Of a stretch of DNA of 64,000 bases, positions 8,201 to 16,334 are shown one piece after another (the stretch's first letter is position 1; each line of letters begins with the position of its first letter). Both the position numbers and the translations under genes were made by a program. The notes beneath the pieces were generated by a model. The model saw only the letters and a list, made by a program, of their open reading frames with translations. It was not told where the DNA came from and made no database searches. Location: positions 1 through 64,000 of the forward strand of contig CAMIHP010000006.1 in the NCBI GenBank assembly GCA_946222005.1, given 5' to 3'. The DNA is from an uncultured Candidatus Saccharibacteria bacterium. Lineage in GTDB: Bacteria > Patescibacteriota > Saccharimonadia > Saccharimonadales > Saccharimonadaceae.

Positions 8201-8641
8201 AAACTCACCATTTTGCTTGCTACTGAGAGGGTTATGATGATCGAGCTGGCCAAGGATACCACGCAAAATCTCGTAGCTGCCAAGCTCGTCGGTAGGCTTA
8301 AGCGATGCACCGTGATAGAAATATTCTCGGTGGTGATTAATCGCCTCACTGCCAAAGCTATGGAAGGTATGGATAGCGACGCGGTAGGCATCTGCCCCAA
8401 TAATGCTGCGCAGGCGCTGGCGCATCGCTGCTGCCCCGCTGTCGGTAAAGGTGAGGCAGAGGATGTTCTCGGGCAACACGTCCGTCTGGCGCAGGATGTT
8501 GGCGGCGCGCATGCTGAGTAGCTCTGTTTTGCCAGTACCGGGGCCAGCCACGACGAGCAGCGGCCCATCAATCGTATCGACAGCAGCGCGCTGCTGGCTA
8601 TTGAGGTGCGTGTATCGAGTCGAAAATTCGTGTTCAGACAT
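5204..8641 (-). CDS. UvrD/PcrA-like helicase fused to a RecB-type nuclease
   Basis: A superfamily 1A DNA helicase-nuclease of 1145 residues, probably acting in double-strand break repair. Visible motifs: Walker A GPGTGKTE at about residue 33, DEFQDT (motif II), GDDDQAIYSFQGAD (III), TAHKAKGLEF (V) and FVAMTRARDHL (VI). The last 270 residues carry a PD-(D/E)XK nuclease: GTLDLVD, VTDYKTGK and KYRQQLMFYELL, as in RecB and AddB C-termini. The start is set at 8641 (MSEHEFSTRY), where a GATAAT -10 ends six bases upstream; upstream in-frame codons belong to the divergent promoter region. Such fusions are known from actinobacteria and CPR and act without AddB/RecC partners as far as can be inferred; none is visible here. 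Confidence 0.87.
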   Translation of the reverse strand: MSEHEFSTRYTHLNSQQRAAVDTIDGPLLVVAGPGTGKTELLSMRAANILRQTDVLPENILCLTFTDSGAAAMRQRLRSIIGADAYRVAIHTFHSFGSEAINHHREYFYHGASLKPTDELGSYEILRGILGQLDHHNPLSSKQNGEFTYLQDISRSISQLKQAGLSSRELRQVIDADEALIAAVEPRLSEVFAAGRISKPMAGKLAPLAGEAAQLPLPPLPPTIPPLADSFSLSLARAIDETLDSGKTTPLTAWRNHWCEKDATGSYVLKDRKRLGKLRALAEVYDAYLTELSAAGLYDYDDMILQLAQALDAQPELRANLEEQYQYIMVDEFQDTNLAQLRILFSLTSSPVHEGRPNIMAVGDDDQAIYSFQGADVSNIHRFRSHYRDVQLIALTDNYRSSRAILTPARAVITQGGDRLETVLPELDKTLTAHHQPTQTAVSLAELPTSLAERQWLAQQIRQQIDSGTPPEEIAVLARRHRELVALVPHLQAAGIAINYERRDNILDNPVIQALELLARVIDAIAAGEFPTADSLLPELMAHPAFGFASQDIWQLSLQAWRNRQTWGETMMASPTFQPLMVWLIHMAWHAQHQPLELVLDDLLGIPQPAAGEKTQAVVASVITEYMAQQMAQFDQPISLSAEATPAMPTISYRSPLYDYYFSREKLAEQPDAYLACLEALRTLRSRTQEHRGDDETLRLADILDLLSLHRQFKTPITTIRQRTEAHTGRINLMTAHKAKGLEFGHVYIVGTVDSTWGRRVRSPVSLITYPDNLAIAPAGNTYDERLRLFFVAMTRARDHLTISYSTQDDAGKATLPASFLDGIDLTATTVDMPNDVPSLTTQLTTDWQRRLAPVGTPEPDLQQLLQPMLEQYKLSSTHLTAFLDVSRGGPAAFLTGYLLRFPQAPSPHAIYGNAIHHVLQRAHTHLTATGKVRPAEDILGDFEQELNRQPLGPEDFAYFSRKGLDSLSAFLQAEAHTFRPEQKTELSFAGQGVVLGDARLTGTLDLVDIDHTANTIAVTDYKTGKPARSWQGRTDAEKIKLHKYRQQLMFYELLVRHSRDYARYDFAGATLQFVEPDKDTGDIHQLSTSFSQAELDEFAQLIAAVWRCITQLKLPDTSHYPATYKGILAFEEDLLRHRHIEEQE

Positions 8642-8647
8642 GTCTCC

Positions 8648-8653
8648 ATTATC
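8648..8653 (-). promoter_or_regulatory. -10 hexamer for the helicase/nuclease gene
   Basis: Minus strand TGC-GATAAT ends six bases before the ATG at 8641. The intervening GGAGAC could also act as a weak Shine-Dalgarno site. Confidence 0.45.
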
Positions 8654-8697
8654 GCACACTCGCCGCATCGACTCTAGCGGCCAGGCCGAGATTCCGG

Positions 8698-8703
8698 TAT
8701 AAT
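8698..8703 (+). promoter_or_regulatory. -10 hexamer for gene 8711, leaderless spacing
   Basis: TATAAT followed by seven bases and the ATG. It faces the helicase -10 only 45 bases away, so the two genes share a very compact divergent promoter region. Confidence 0.5.
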
Positions 8704-8710
8704 ATCTATC

Positions 8711-9202
8711 ATGGACTTTGGTAACCACATGGATGTCGCATATGTGCAAAAGGCTCTCGCCGCGCGCTTTGGTGTGCAGCTAGTGATCGATCGCGTGGTG
8801 GCGCGCAATATTGCCGCGGGGCTTGCCGCCAAGGCATCAGTGTTTTTTGCGACAGACGGCCGGCTCTATTGCTTGGTCTATGGACCATCGCGCCTTCTGC
8901 TTGGCGATATCAAGAAAATCGCTGTGCGAATAGGCCTGCGCGCTGAGACATTCTTCCCGCCACGGGGTCAGCCAGAGTATTTTGACGAATTTGGCCGGCA
9001 AAAATTTCGCGAAATATTCCCCGGCTTTGGGCGCATCACCGATCGCGACATCATGTACTATCGCACGCTTGCGCCATACAACCCAGCTCTCATTCTCGTT
9101 GATGAGGTGAAGGACGGCCACATTTATCAAGCAGATAGCGACGCGCGCAGTGGTTGGCGGGTTGCCGCGAAGTGTCAATATCATCGAGGAGAGGTAAAAT
9201 AA
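8711..9202 (+). CDS. uncharacterised protein, possibly YbaK-like
   Basis: A 163-residue soluble protein that I do not firmly recognise. The order VFFATDGRLYCLVYG, GDIKKIAVRIGL, a long loop with PGFGRI, then ALILVDEV recalls the fold order of YbaK/ProX aminoacyl-tRNA editing domains, but key motifs are not clear enough for a call. The stop lies four bases before the P-type ATPase start, so the two may be co-transcribed, although the ATPase has its own -10-like box. Confidence 0.55.
   Translation: MDFGNHMDVAYVQKALAARFGVQLVIDRVVARNIAAGLAAKASVFFATDGRLYCLVYGPSRLLLGDIKKIAVRIGLRAETFFPPRGQPEYFDEFGRQKFREIFPGFGRITDRDIMYYRTLAPYNPALILVDEVKDGHIYQADSDARSGWRVAAKCQYHRGEVK
9195..9200 (+). promoter_or_regulatory. 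-10-like hexamer before the P-type ATPase
   Basis: TAAAAT ends six bases before the ATG at 9207. GAGAGG just before it could instead be a distant Shine-Dalgarno site, so this one is less certain than its siblings. Confidence 0.35.
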
Positions 9203-9206
9203 CGAT

Positions 9207-11528
9207 ATGAAGGACTATCTAGCAATCATCCGGCGCAACTTCGTCTCGCCTATCGTGTTGGCGATTTTGCTCCTTGCTATGGCGTTGCTCTATGTGCAGG
9301 AGTATCGCGATGCGTGGTTTATATCATTTGTCATTATGGTCAATTCGCTGATAGGTGCCGTGCAAGAGATTCGGGCTAAGCGCGCCCTGCGCAAGCTTGA
9401 GCTCATGAGTGCACCGCGTGCCCGCGTCGTCCAGGCCGACGGTACCATCACCGAGGTGCTCTACGATGCACTGCAGGTGGATGATACCCTCGTGCTGCAC
9501 ACTGGCGATGAGCTACCCGCCGATGGTGTCGTGCTCGACGCAAAAGGCCTGGAGGTAAACGAGAGTATGCTCACGGGCGAGTCTGCCGCGGTAGACAAAG
9601 CACCCGGTGATACCATCTACGCCGCCACAACAGTGGTGGCGGGCACAGCGCACGCTCGCGTCACCGCAGTTGGTAGCGCCACCAAGGCTGGTGCAATCAG
9701 CACTGTGCTCAAGCAATACGCGCCGCAGCCCACCCCACTCCAGCGGGCCATCCAGCGGGCCATTACCGTCCTTACCTATGGGGCAGTGGTGTTAGCACTG
9801 CTTATCTTCGCACGCTACCACTTTGCGGGGTTGCAAGCTGTGAGTATTCTCAAGACGATTATCACCGCGGCGATTACCGTTGTGCCGGAGGGGCTGCTCC
9901 TGGCGAGTTCGCTCCTGCTTGCCTTTGGCTCGCTGCGCCTGGCTCAGGCTAAGGTTTTACCTCAAAAGCTCTCGGCGATTGAGGCAATGGCGCTACTTGG
10001 TGTGCTCTGTGTGGATAAGACGGGTACTTTGACGAGTGATGATGTGACATTTGAGCAGGCTGCGTCGTTTGATGCATCAGCAAATGACGAGGTGGTCGCT
10101 CAGTATGCAGCCCTCGTTGCGCACGAAACCAGTGGTGGCAACGCGACTGGCCAGGCAATTCTTGCCGCGCACCAGGCTCCCGCGGCTCACGTCCAAGAGG
10201 TGATGGCGTTCTCATCGAGCCGGAAGATGGCGGGGGTGCGGGCCGAGATTGATGGCTCAGCGCAGACGCTGATGCTAGGCGCACCAGAGTTTGTGGCGCG
10301 GTTTGCCCCACTCTCGCCTGCTCAGCAAGCTCAGATCGACGCCTGGGCAAATGATGGCCTGCGTGTCCTCCTGCTCGCCCGCTTTGCCGACAGTAGCGTA
10401 CCACTCAAGCAGCTCACCGCTGGCTCGGGTCAGCCGCTGGGGGCAATCGTCCTGCGCAATAGTCTGCGCCATGGCGTGGTCGATACGGTGCGGTTTTTGC
10501 AAGGCCAAGGAGTGACGATTCGCGTTATCAGTGGAGACAACCCGCGGACGGTCAGCTACATCGCGAAGGCAGCGGGGATCGATCAGCCCGAGGCAGCCAT
10601 CACCGGGGCAGAGCTTGCCCAGCTCGATGATGCAGCCTTTGCCCAGGCAGCCGATATACATACCATCTTTGCCCGTGTTTTGCCGGAGCAAAAGGAGCGG
10701 CTCATCGCTCACTTCTCAGACCAAGGGCGATTCACTGGCATGGTGGGCGATGGTGTTAATGATGCCTTGGCGCTCAAGCGAGCCGACCTTGGTGTGGCGA
10801 TGTATGCCGGTGCGCCAGCCAGTCGGCGCGTTGCCGATATCATCCTGCTCAACAACTCCTTTACCTCGCTACCCCTGGGGATGGAGCTGGGTAATCGCAT
10901 CATGCAGGCCATTGAGCTCATTGGCGTGCTCTTCTTCCATAAGATCATCTATGGTGTGGTGCTGCTAGTCATTACCCTTACCCTCGGCATTATGTACCCA
11001 TATGCGCCGCGCCATCTTACCTTTATGAATATTTTCCTCGTGACGATGCCGACCATTATGTGGACGCTCTTTCCGCCCTCACCGCGGCATCGGATTGACC
11101 CGCGGCGCTTTTGGCACGATACCCTGCTGGCGGTGGCACCAATTGCAGTGCTCACAGGGGTAGCGGTGGCTAGTGTGTATTGGCTTGGCCGCACACTCTA
11201 CCCAGATCGCCTTGGCGAGGTAGCAACGATGACGGTACTGGTAGCGACCTTCTACGGCGTGTATCTGGTATTTTTGGCTGGCCGCATGCTTGGCATCCAG
11301 CTCGATAAGCGGGCCCACCTTGCCCGCACGCTCTACATGCTCGCGGTATTGCTTGTGACAGTAGTGAGCTTTGGCATCATCCCGCTCCGCCAATTCTTCG
11401 ACTTCACCCCACCAAACCTACTTCTCCTCTGGCCCAGCATTGCCATTATTATTCCAGTAATCATACTGCAGTGGTGGTGGGCGTGGCGTGTGAGTCGGCG
11501 CTTTGCGGTGCCATCCCGCACCGAATAA
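9207..11528 (+). CDS. P-type cation-transporting ATPase (CtpE-like)
   Basis: An integral membrane pump of 773 residues that moves cations at the expense of ATP. It has the actuator motif LTGES, M4 with VVPEGLL, the phosphorylation site CVDKTGTLT at about residue 272, the nucleotide domain, and the hinge motif MVGDGVNDALALK. Six C-terminal hydrophobic segments lie between residues 570 and 765. The PEGL signature and the short N-terminus without metal-binding domain resemble mycobacterial CtpE (calcium) and MgtA-like pumps rather than copper or zinc pumps with CPC or CPx. The ion is therefore probably Ca2+ or Mg2+, by inference. Confidence 0.85.
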   Translation: MKDYLAIIRRNFVSPIVLAILLLAMALLYVQEYRDAWFISFVIMVNSLIGAVQEIRAKRALRKLELMSAPRARVVQADGTITEVLYDALQVDDTLVLHTGDELPADGVVLDAKGLEVNESMLTGESAAVDKAPGDTIYAATTVVAGTAHARVTAVGSATKAGAISTVLKQYAPQPTPLQRAIQRAITVLTYGAVVLALLIFARYHFAGLQAVSILKTIITAAITVVPEGLLLASSLLLAFGSLRLAQAKVLPQKLSAIEAMALLGVLCVDKTGTLTSDDVTFEQAASFDASANDEVVAQYAALVAHETSGGNATGQAILAAHQAPAAHVQEVMAFSSSRKMAGVRAEIDGSAQTLMLGAPEFVARFAPLSPAQQAQIDAWANDGLRVLLLARFADSSVPLKQLTAGSGQPLGAIVLRNSLRHGVVDTVRFLQGQGVTIRVISGDNPRTVSYIAKAAGIDQPEAAITGAELAQLDDAAFAQAADIHTIFARVLPEQKERLIAHFSDQGRFTGMVGDGVNDALALKRADLGVAMYAGAPASRRVADIILLNNSFTSLPLGMELGNRIMQAIELIGVLFFHKIIYGVVLLVITLTLGIMYPYAPRHLTFMNIFLVTMPTIMWTLFPPSPRHRIDPRRFWHDTLLAVAPIAVLTGVAVASVYWLGRTLYPDRLGEVATMTVLVATFYGVYLVFLAGRMLGIQLDKRAHLARTLYMLAVLLVTVVSFGIIPLRQFFDFTPPNLLLLWPSIAIIIPVIILQWWWAWRVSRRFAVPSRTE

Positions 11529-11575
11529 GTTCGATCGCAGTAATTCTGTTTCTGGAGTTTACATTAGTCAATGTA

Positions 11576-12904
11576 TTATGCCTGAATAACATCCTTACGC
11601 GAAAGAGCGAACAATGTGGGAGTAAGGACGGTTATTGCAATCATAATAAAGCCGAGGAGGGAAACTACCAAGCCATCGGTGATCGTTATATCCATAAAAG
11701 GAAGTATCATAAGCCCTTTGGATACAATATAATTTGAAGCAGCAACGGCGATAATACCAACAAAAGTAGCATTTGCCGAATGAATAAAAGTTTCGCAAAT
11801 AGCAGCCAGGATCAACGTGCGTGGACTCGCGCCACTGATTGCAAGTAGTTTCACATCACTGATCCGAGAACGTGCAGTCATACCAATGCTCGCTGCAGCT
11901 CCTACTGCAGAAAGGAGAATCGGCCCGCCCATAGCAAGAATAGTTGAAGTCAAATCAAGACCATTAAAATTAGTGATCCCGATATCCATAGCATAGTGCT
12001 TCATCGTGTTGATAATGGTTAAAATACCAGCTACCATACCAAACCCAACCATAATGGGGGTCTGCACGGAAGTACTAAGAGAAAAATTGTACAGCGCCAT
12101 ACGCCTTGCCAAAAACCACACAATACAACGTTGCGGAACAAGCAACGTCCATATTCTCATAAAAAGTAAAAAAAGCACAGGAGCAATAGGAACAAGTGTC
12201 CCAACAAGCAAAATTGGTAGGTAAATTGATCGATCCATCCCGTTATTTGGGCCATCTACGATAATGGAATATGAAAACCAAACCGTGATAGTCAATAAAA
12301 CAGCAAAAAGCAAAAGCCGAATCCATGTCATGTCAAGCTTTTTTAATGGCTGGGAAGTTAAGGCTTGTAGTGGAGTGGTACGACCTGCGGCGCGTGCTGC
12401 TTTGAGCCCTCCAAACAAAAAAATGCATGCAACCCCCAACCAAACTATAGGCGTTGAAGATAAATCAACTCGTGGTATAACCTCTTCGAAGATCTTTCTT
12501 GCACTAAATACCAAAGGAAATAGTGGGGAGAAGCTCATTCCTGATAATAATGTCCCGCATATTGCCCCTAAAATGGCGACAACAAACAGCTGAGCAAGAA
12601 CAACCACAATAACCTTGCGGGGACTAACGTTTACTAACTGCCATAGGGCGTAAGATTTTCTTTGTGCATCTACTGTAAGCTTAGCCACTGCAGAGATCAC
12701 AGCGAGTCCTGCAACAATAGAAAATAGAAATAGTATTGTTCCTGCTTGGTTAATATTTTTATACACAGCACCGACATAGAACTGAGCAGTTCCGAGAATG
12801 GAAATTACCCAGCCTCCGATGTATCCACAAGCTATTGCGACAAAAAACGCACCGAGCCATGTTGCTTTATTGGTTTTCAAATCAGAGAATATAAGTTTCA
12901 ACAT
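11576..12904 (-). CDS. FtsX-like ABC transporter permease
   Basis: A 442-residue membrane protein, last gene of a three-gene unit. Hydrophobic segments lie at about residues 15-37, 55-75, 100-125, 150-170, 195-215, 230-250, 280-300, 318-340, 362-385 and 405-430, with a typical FtsX pattern near the C-terminus (TARSRISDVKLLAISGASPRTL). The start follows the ATPase stop by one base. Partner of the ATPase at 12906; such pairs export peptides or protect against antimicrobial peptides, or work on lipoproteins, and the substrate cannot be told. The whole cassette is visibly richer in A+T than its neighbours. Confidence 0.78.
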   Translation of the reverse strand: MLKLIFSDLKTNKATWLGAFFVAIACGYIGGWVISILGTAQFYVGAVYKNINQAGTILFLFSIVAGLAVISAVAKLTVDAQRKSYALWQLVNVSPRKVIVVVLAQLFVVAILGAICGTLLSGMSFSPLFPLVFSARKIFEEVIPRVDLSSTPIVWLGVACIFLFGGLKAARAAGRTTPLQALTSQPLKKLDMTWIRLLLFAVLLTITVWFSYSIIVDGPNNGMDRSIYLPILLVGTLVPIAPVLFLLFMRIWTLLVPQRCIVWFLARRMALYNFSLSTSVQTPIMVGFGMVAGILTIINTMKHYAMDIGITNFNGLDLTSTILAMGGPILLSAVGAAASIGMTARSRISDVKLLAISGASPRTLILAAICETFIHSANATFVGIIAVAASNYIVSKGLMILPFMDITITDGLVVSLLGFIMIAITVLTPTLFALSRKDVIQA

Positions 12905-12905
12905 T

Positions 12906-13631
12906 TTAACCCTCCATTACTGTCAAAATTTGCGCAGCTGTACAAGAAGTGAGCTCTCGAATAATTACACCATCCTTTAATACTAGAACACGATCGGCAA
13001 GGGCAGCAGCTTCTAGATTATGAGTGACCATTACCACGGTTCTCTTAGAGTTGCTACCTATATTTCTTAGCATCCTCAATACTTCTCTTCCGTTTTCTGT
13101 ATCAAGTGCTCCAGTAGGTTCATCGGCAAAAATAATGTCAGAGCTATCTGCTAGTGTTCTTGCGATAGCTACGCGCTGCTGTTCTCCTCCAGACATATCG
13201 GTTGGGCGATCTTTTCCTCGACCATCGAGCCCGATACTTGCTAAGACATTATTTATTTGCTGCGTGTTTATGGTATGCCCTGCCAAGCGTGCCGGGAGAG
13301 ATACATTTTCAAATACATTGAGCGAAGGGATAAGATTGTAGGATTGAAAGATAAAGCCTATGTGGTCTCTTCGGATTCTAAAAAGTGAATTTCGGTCTGT
13401 ATGCACGAGTTGCTTACCCATTATCTTGATAGAACCACTGTCGGCAGTCTCCAGACCAGAAAGACAGTACAGTAAGGTTGATTTACCTGATCCACTCGAC
13501 CCAACAATACTAACCATTTCACCTAGATTAATAGTAATACTGATTCCTTTTAGTACCTTTGTTGTTCTTGTTTTGCTTCCCTGGCCGCTGTAGAAAGACT
13601 TAGTTATATTCTGTGCAATGATTGCTTCCAT
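12906..13631 (-). CDS. ABC transporter ATP-binding protein (MacB/LolD/SalX type)
   Basis: A 241-residue ATPase with Walker A GSSGSGKST (about residue 41), Q-loop FQSYNLIPSLNVFENV, signature SGGEQQR, Walker B IIFADEPTGALD and the switch His in VMVTHN. EPTGALD is the usual form of the MacB/LolD/lantibiotic-immunity group. Its ATG overlaps the stop of the upstream regulator gene (TAATG), and AAGGAGA lies upstream, so translation is coupled. Energises the permease that follows. Confidence 0.92.
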   Translation of the reverse strand: MEAIIAQNITKSFYSGQGSKTRTTKVLKGISITINLGEMVSIVGSSGSGKSTLLYCLSGLETADSGSIKIMGKQLVHTDRNSLFRIRRDHIGFIFQSYNLIPSLNVFENVSLPARLAGHTINTQQINNVLASIGLDGRGKDRPTDMSGGEQQRVAIARTLADSSDIIFADEPTGALDTENGREVLRMLRNIGSNSKRTVVMVTHNLEAAALADRVLVLKDGVIIRELTSCTAAQILTVMEG

Positions 13632-14602
13632 TACTTTTCTCTCCTTATATCAATGTATAAATTTGTTGCTGCGCATAAAATACCACCAACTACCCAAGCT
13701 AGCCAAAACCACCGATAGGCGCCGAATTGAGGAATAAATAAAAGACATAAACTGATAATAGTTGCCAGATACATAATGATCATGCAAACATTGCGTTTGT
13801 ATTTTGCTTTGTGAGCAACTTTCTGTAACTCAATGTCGTCAAGTGCGTTAATTTCTTGCTCTGTCATTAAACTAAGAGATCGTTGGTTGTATTTTTCTAT
13901 GTCCATTCGTCGCCACAGGAAATATCTGTGCAAAACATAAAAAACAGAAACAGCAAAAAACGACAAGAACACCGCCCATGCTAATAGCGTAACGTGGTGA
14001 AGAAAAATAGCCGCCAGTACACCAGTAGCTACCAAAATAAATCCGAGAATAACTGCGTGAAACATTGCTACCCTTGCCTCGTCTCTTTGCTCTGCAGTGT
14101 AAAAATCTTTAACAAACGGGTGTGTCTTTTGGAATCTATTGCGGATGTATACTCCTGATAAAATAAAGGCAGCTCCCATCATCGTCCCAGCACACAATAC
14201 CACAGCAGTATAGTTTGGAAGTTTATTTTTTAATGCCGCAGAAAGAATCAGCCACAATATTGTTAGAGCTATGCCAAAAAGCATAATTGAAATTCCTATT
14301 GATAATCTAAATGCGTAAGCACGCATAGCCTTATCATAGTCTGTAATATCCTGTGGCATCTCCCCTTGAGAAGTGCGCATAGTCTTATTAATGTGGTGAT
14401 GGGTCAGATCTCCCCTCACAAGATCGTCAAGTTGACAATCAAACAAGGCGCAAATCATGAGTAATTTATCCATTTCAGGGTAGGCATGTACTGATTCCCA
14501 CTTAGAAACAGCTTGTCTGCTGACGCCAAGACGCATTGCCAGTTGCTCCTGAGTCATGTTGTGAGTCGTGCGTAAGTGCTGTAGGTTATCGCAAAATCTC
14601 AT
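13631..14602 (-). CDS. XRE-family regulator with membrane domain
   Basis: A 323-residue protein. Residues 1-60 form a helix-turn-helix domain of the Cro/C1 type (TQEQLAMRLGVSRQAVSKWE). From about residue 90 there are paired hydrophobic segments (about 90-112, 125-147, 180-200, 205-225, 275-292, 298-318). This is the arrangement of a membrane-tied one-component regulator that would sense an envelope signal and control the ABC genes behind it. The start at 14602 (MRFCDNLQHL) has GATGAGGT upstream; the in-frame ATG ten codons earlier does not. Confidence 0.85.
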   Translation of the reverse strand: MRFCDNLQHLRTTHNMTQEQLAMRLGVSRQAVSKWESVHAYPEMDKLLMICALFDCQLDDLVRGDLTHHHINKTMRTSQGEMPQDITDYDKAMRAYAFRLSIGISIMLFGIALTILWLILSAALKNKLPNYTAVVLCAGTMMGAAFILSGVYIRNRFQKTHPFVKDFYTAEQRDEARVAMFHAVILGFILVATGVLAAIFLHHVTLLAWAVFLSFFAVSVFYVLHRYFLWRRMDIEKYNQRSLSLMTEQEINALDDIELQKVAHKAKYKRNVCMIIMYLATIISLCLLFIPQFGAYRWFWLAWVVGGILCAATNLYIDIRREK

Positions 14603-14699
14603 ATATACCTCATCATTATTAAAATATTGCAAATCAAGTTATGTATTAATAATAGGCAGAAGAGGTATAGAATTCAACCATCTTTTAGTTGCTTTTTTG

Positions 14700-14728
14700 T
14701 TGAAAACTGGTTTCCTTGAATAAATAAT
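14700..14728 (+). promoter_or_regulatory. possible promoter for gene 14856
   Basis: TTGAAA, 17-base spacer, AATAAT. The stretch 14603-14855 between the divergent regulator and this gene is AT-rich and also holds a repeated TATCAT (near 14750). Confidence 0.35.
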
Positions 14729-14855
14729 GGCAACTTGCGGTATCATACATGGGCTATCATAGTTGATCTACTTGAATGTAACGCATCCTTGATTACTAAA
14801 AGGATAGATGGGTGTAGTTGATGTAGTACCATTTGGCAACCGAGAAAGGAACACC

Positions 14856-15620
14856 ATGACCGAGCAAGTAGAGCGCGAACAGGTCGTCCAGAACCTCGCA
14901 AAACAGATCGACCAAGTCAAGCACTTTAGCCTGCGCGGCATCGAAGAAATTTGCCACGATGCCAGCATTGGGCTACTGGGGCCGCAAGACGCCATCGCCG
15001 ATGAGTTCGTCGACGACTCGCTATTCCGGCTACTATCGAACAACGAACTCCTGGCAGCATTCGCCAAAGCCGGCTTCATCCCACCAGGCACACCAGAGGC
15101 CAAGAAAGAACTCCTATCGGTGTTCATTGATGCTATGCAACGTCTCGATGTGTTGCCACACGCCACCCAGCGAGATGTGGCAGAGTGCATTGCTGCCACG
15201 AGCAAGTTCCGCCTTGAGCACATCCAGTACGAGACACAAATTGCGATTGCGCAGGCGGTGGCGCCATCAGATATTGAGATCGCCAAGATCAAAGCTGCCA
15301 CTCAGCTCACTGAGGCACGAGCCGACGCAGCCATGGCGGAAGCCGATGCAAGGAAGCGCCTCAACGATGCAAGCGATCTTCATAGCGAGCAAATCGCTCG
15401 TGAGTCGCAGTTTGGTCAGCGAGATCAGCTCAACCTACTCCGAGCCCAAGCCCAGACAGCCGAAGACTACTATAATTTCAACATGGAGCAAGCCAACCTC
15501 CGGCTGGAGCAGCAACGGGAAGCACGGCTGCTGAGGATCCGGCAAGAGGCGGAGAACCGGCGAGACTTCTGGGAGAGACGTCTACCGAATTGGATTTCAC
15601 GATGGCACTATGGTGTATGA
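14856..15620 (+). CDS. uncharacterised coiled-coil protein
   Basis: A 254-residue protein without a recognised domain. The N-terminal half is helical with acidic stretches (DEFVDDSLFRLLSNNELLAA). From about residue 145 to 245 it is almost continuously charged and Ala/Gln rich, which predicts a long coiled coil, and it ends in aromatic residues (RRLPNWISRWHYGV) that could touch a membrane. The start at 14856 follows GAAAGGA; earlier in-frame codons lack a ribosome site. It is followed by two further small genes on the same strand. Confidence 0.65.
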   Translation: MTEQVEREQVVQNLAKQIDQVKHFSLRGIEEICHDASIGLLGPQDAIADEFVDDSLFRLLSNNELLAAFAKAGFIPPGTPEAKKELLSVFIDAMQRLDVLPHATQRDVAECIAATSKFRLEHIQYETQIAIAQAVAPSDIEIAKIKAATQLTEARADAAMAEADARKRLNDASDLHSEQIARESQFGQRDQLNLLRAQAQTAEDYYNFNMEQANLRLEQQREARLLRIRQEAENRRDFWERRLPNWISRWHYGV

Positions 15621-15705
15621 ACTATTCATTATAGTGTGACACACTTGATTTAAAATGCAAGTCGAGATATGTTTGATATAGCATTAATGTAATAAAGGAG
15701 TATAT

Positions 15706-15957
15706 ATGTCATCCATTAACCCAACGTCGAGTTCAGGCAAAAAATACGACTACGACAAACCAGTCACCATCACCTTTACCGCGAAAGAATGGTTTGATCT
15801 CACTGGGGCAATCGATGAGCTTACGATGGGCGACTATGCGCCTGACATAAAAGGATGGGAATGGCTACAAGAGGTGATGGGTGTTGCAGATCGACAGACA
15901 ATCAACAACTTGAGCGACAGGATCACTTACGCATGCCACCAAGAGCTCGATAACTGA
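15706..15957 (+). CDS. uncharacterised small protein
   Basis: An 83-residue soluble protein with no recognised domain. AAGGAG lies seven bases before the ATG, a good ribosome site. Composition is acidic and aromatic (EWFDLTGAIDELTMGDYAPD). Confidence 0.6.
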   Translation: MSSINPTSSSGKKYDYDKPVTITFTAKEWFDLTGAIDELTMGDYAPDIKGWEWLQEVMGVADRQTINNLSDRITYACHQELDN

Positions 15958-15988
15958 TTAGGCCACAATGCAAAGACGGTGAACCTCC

Positions 15989-16252
15989 TTGAATGCCAAT
16001 TCTTCTGACGGTCAAGCAAATCCTTCTCCAGATAATGCGAAGGAAGAGGCGCCAGATCGCTACATTCCAGACAATCTCGATGAAATTATGCAGAGAGTCT
16101 ACGAGCATGGCATTGTTCAGAGAAAACATCACATCCAACAGGGCATGAGTGAGCAAGAGTATCTTCAAACGACAAGAGACACTATTACCTCACCTTCTAT
16201 CATTGCTGAGCTTCAGCAGCATGGCGGTCCTACATGGCTATATGGGTCGTAA
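15989..16252 (+). CDS. uncharacterised small protein (TTG start)
   Basis: An 87-residue protein of unknown role: a Ser/Asp-rich N-terminus, then a helical part (DNLDEIMQRVYEHGIVQRKH) and QGMSEQEYLQTTRDTI. No ATG exists in frame before residue 20; a TGA stops the frame just upstream, so TTG at 15989 is the most upstream possible start. Composition looks like a real protein but there is no strong ribosome site. Confidence 0.4.
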   Translation: MNANSSDGQANPSPDNAKEEAPDRYIPDNLDEIMQRVYEHGIVQRKHHIQQGMSEQEYLQTTRDTITSPSIIAELQQHGGPTWLYGS

Positions 16253-16334
16253 GTTTGGAGATACTGAACAAGTTGTCGTAGTCCCCCCAATATAGAGTGA
16301 GGTGGGAGTCGATCGAGATTAGAATGCTACACCC

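Noticed and set aside
9507..10968. Several frames antisense or shifted within the P-type ATPase gene
   Set aside because: Shadows of a GC-rich real gene; all conserved ATPase motifs are in the + frame from 9207.
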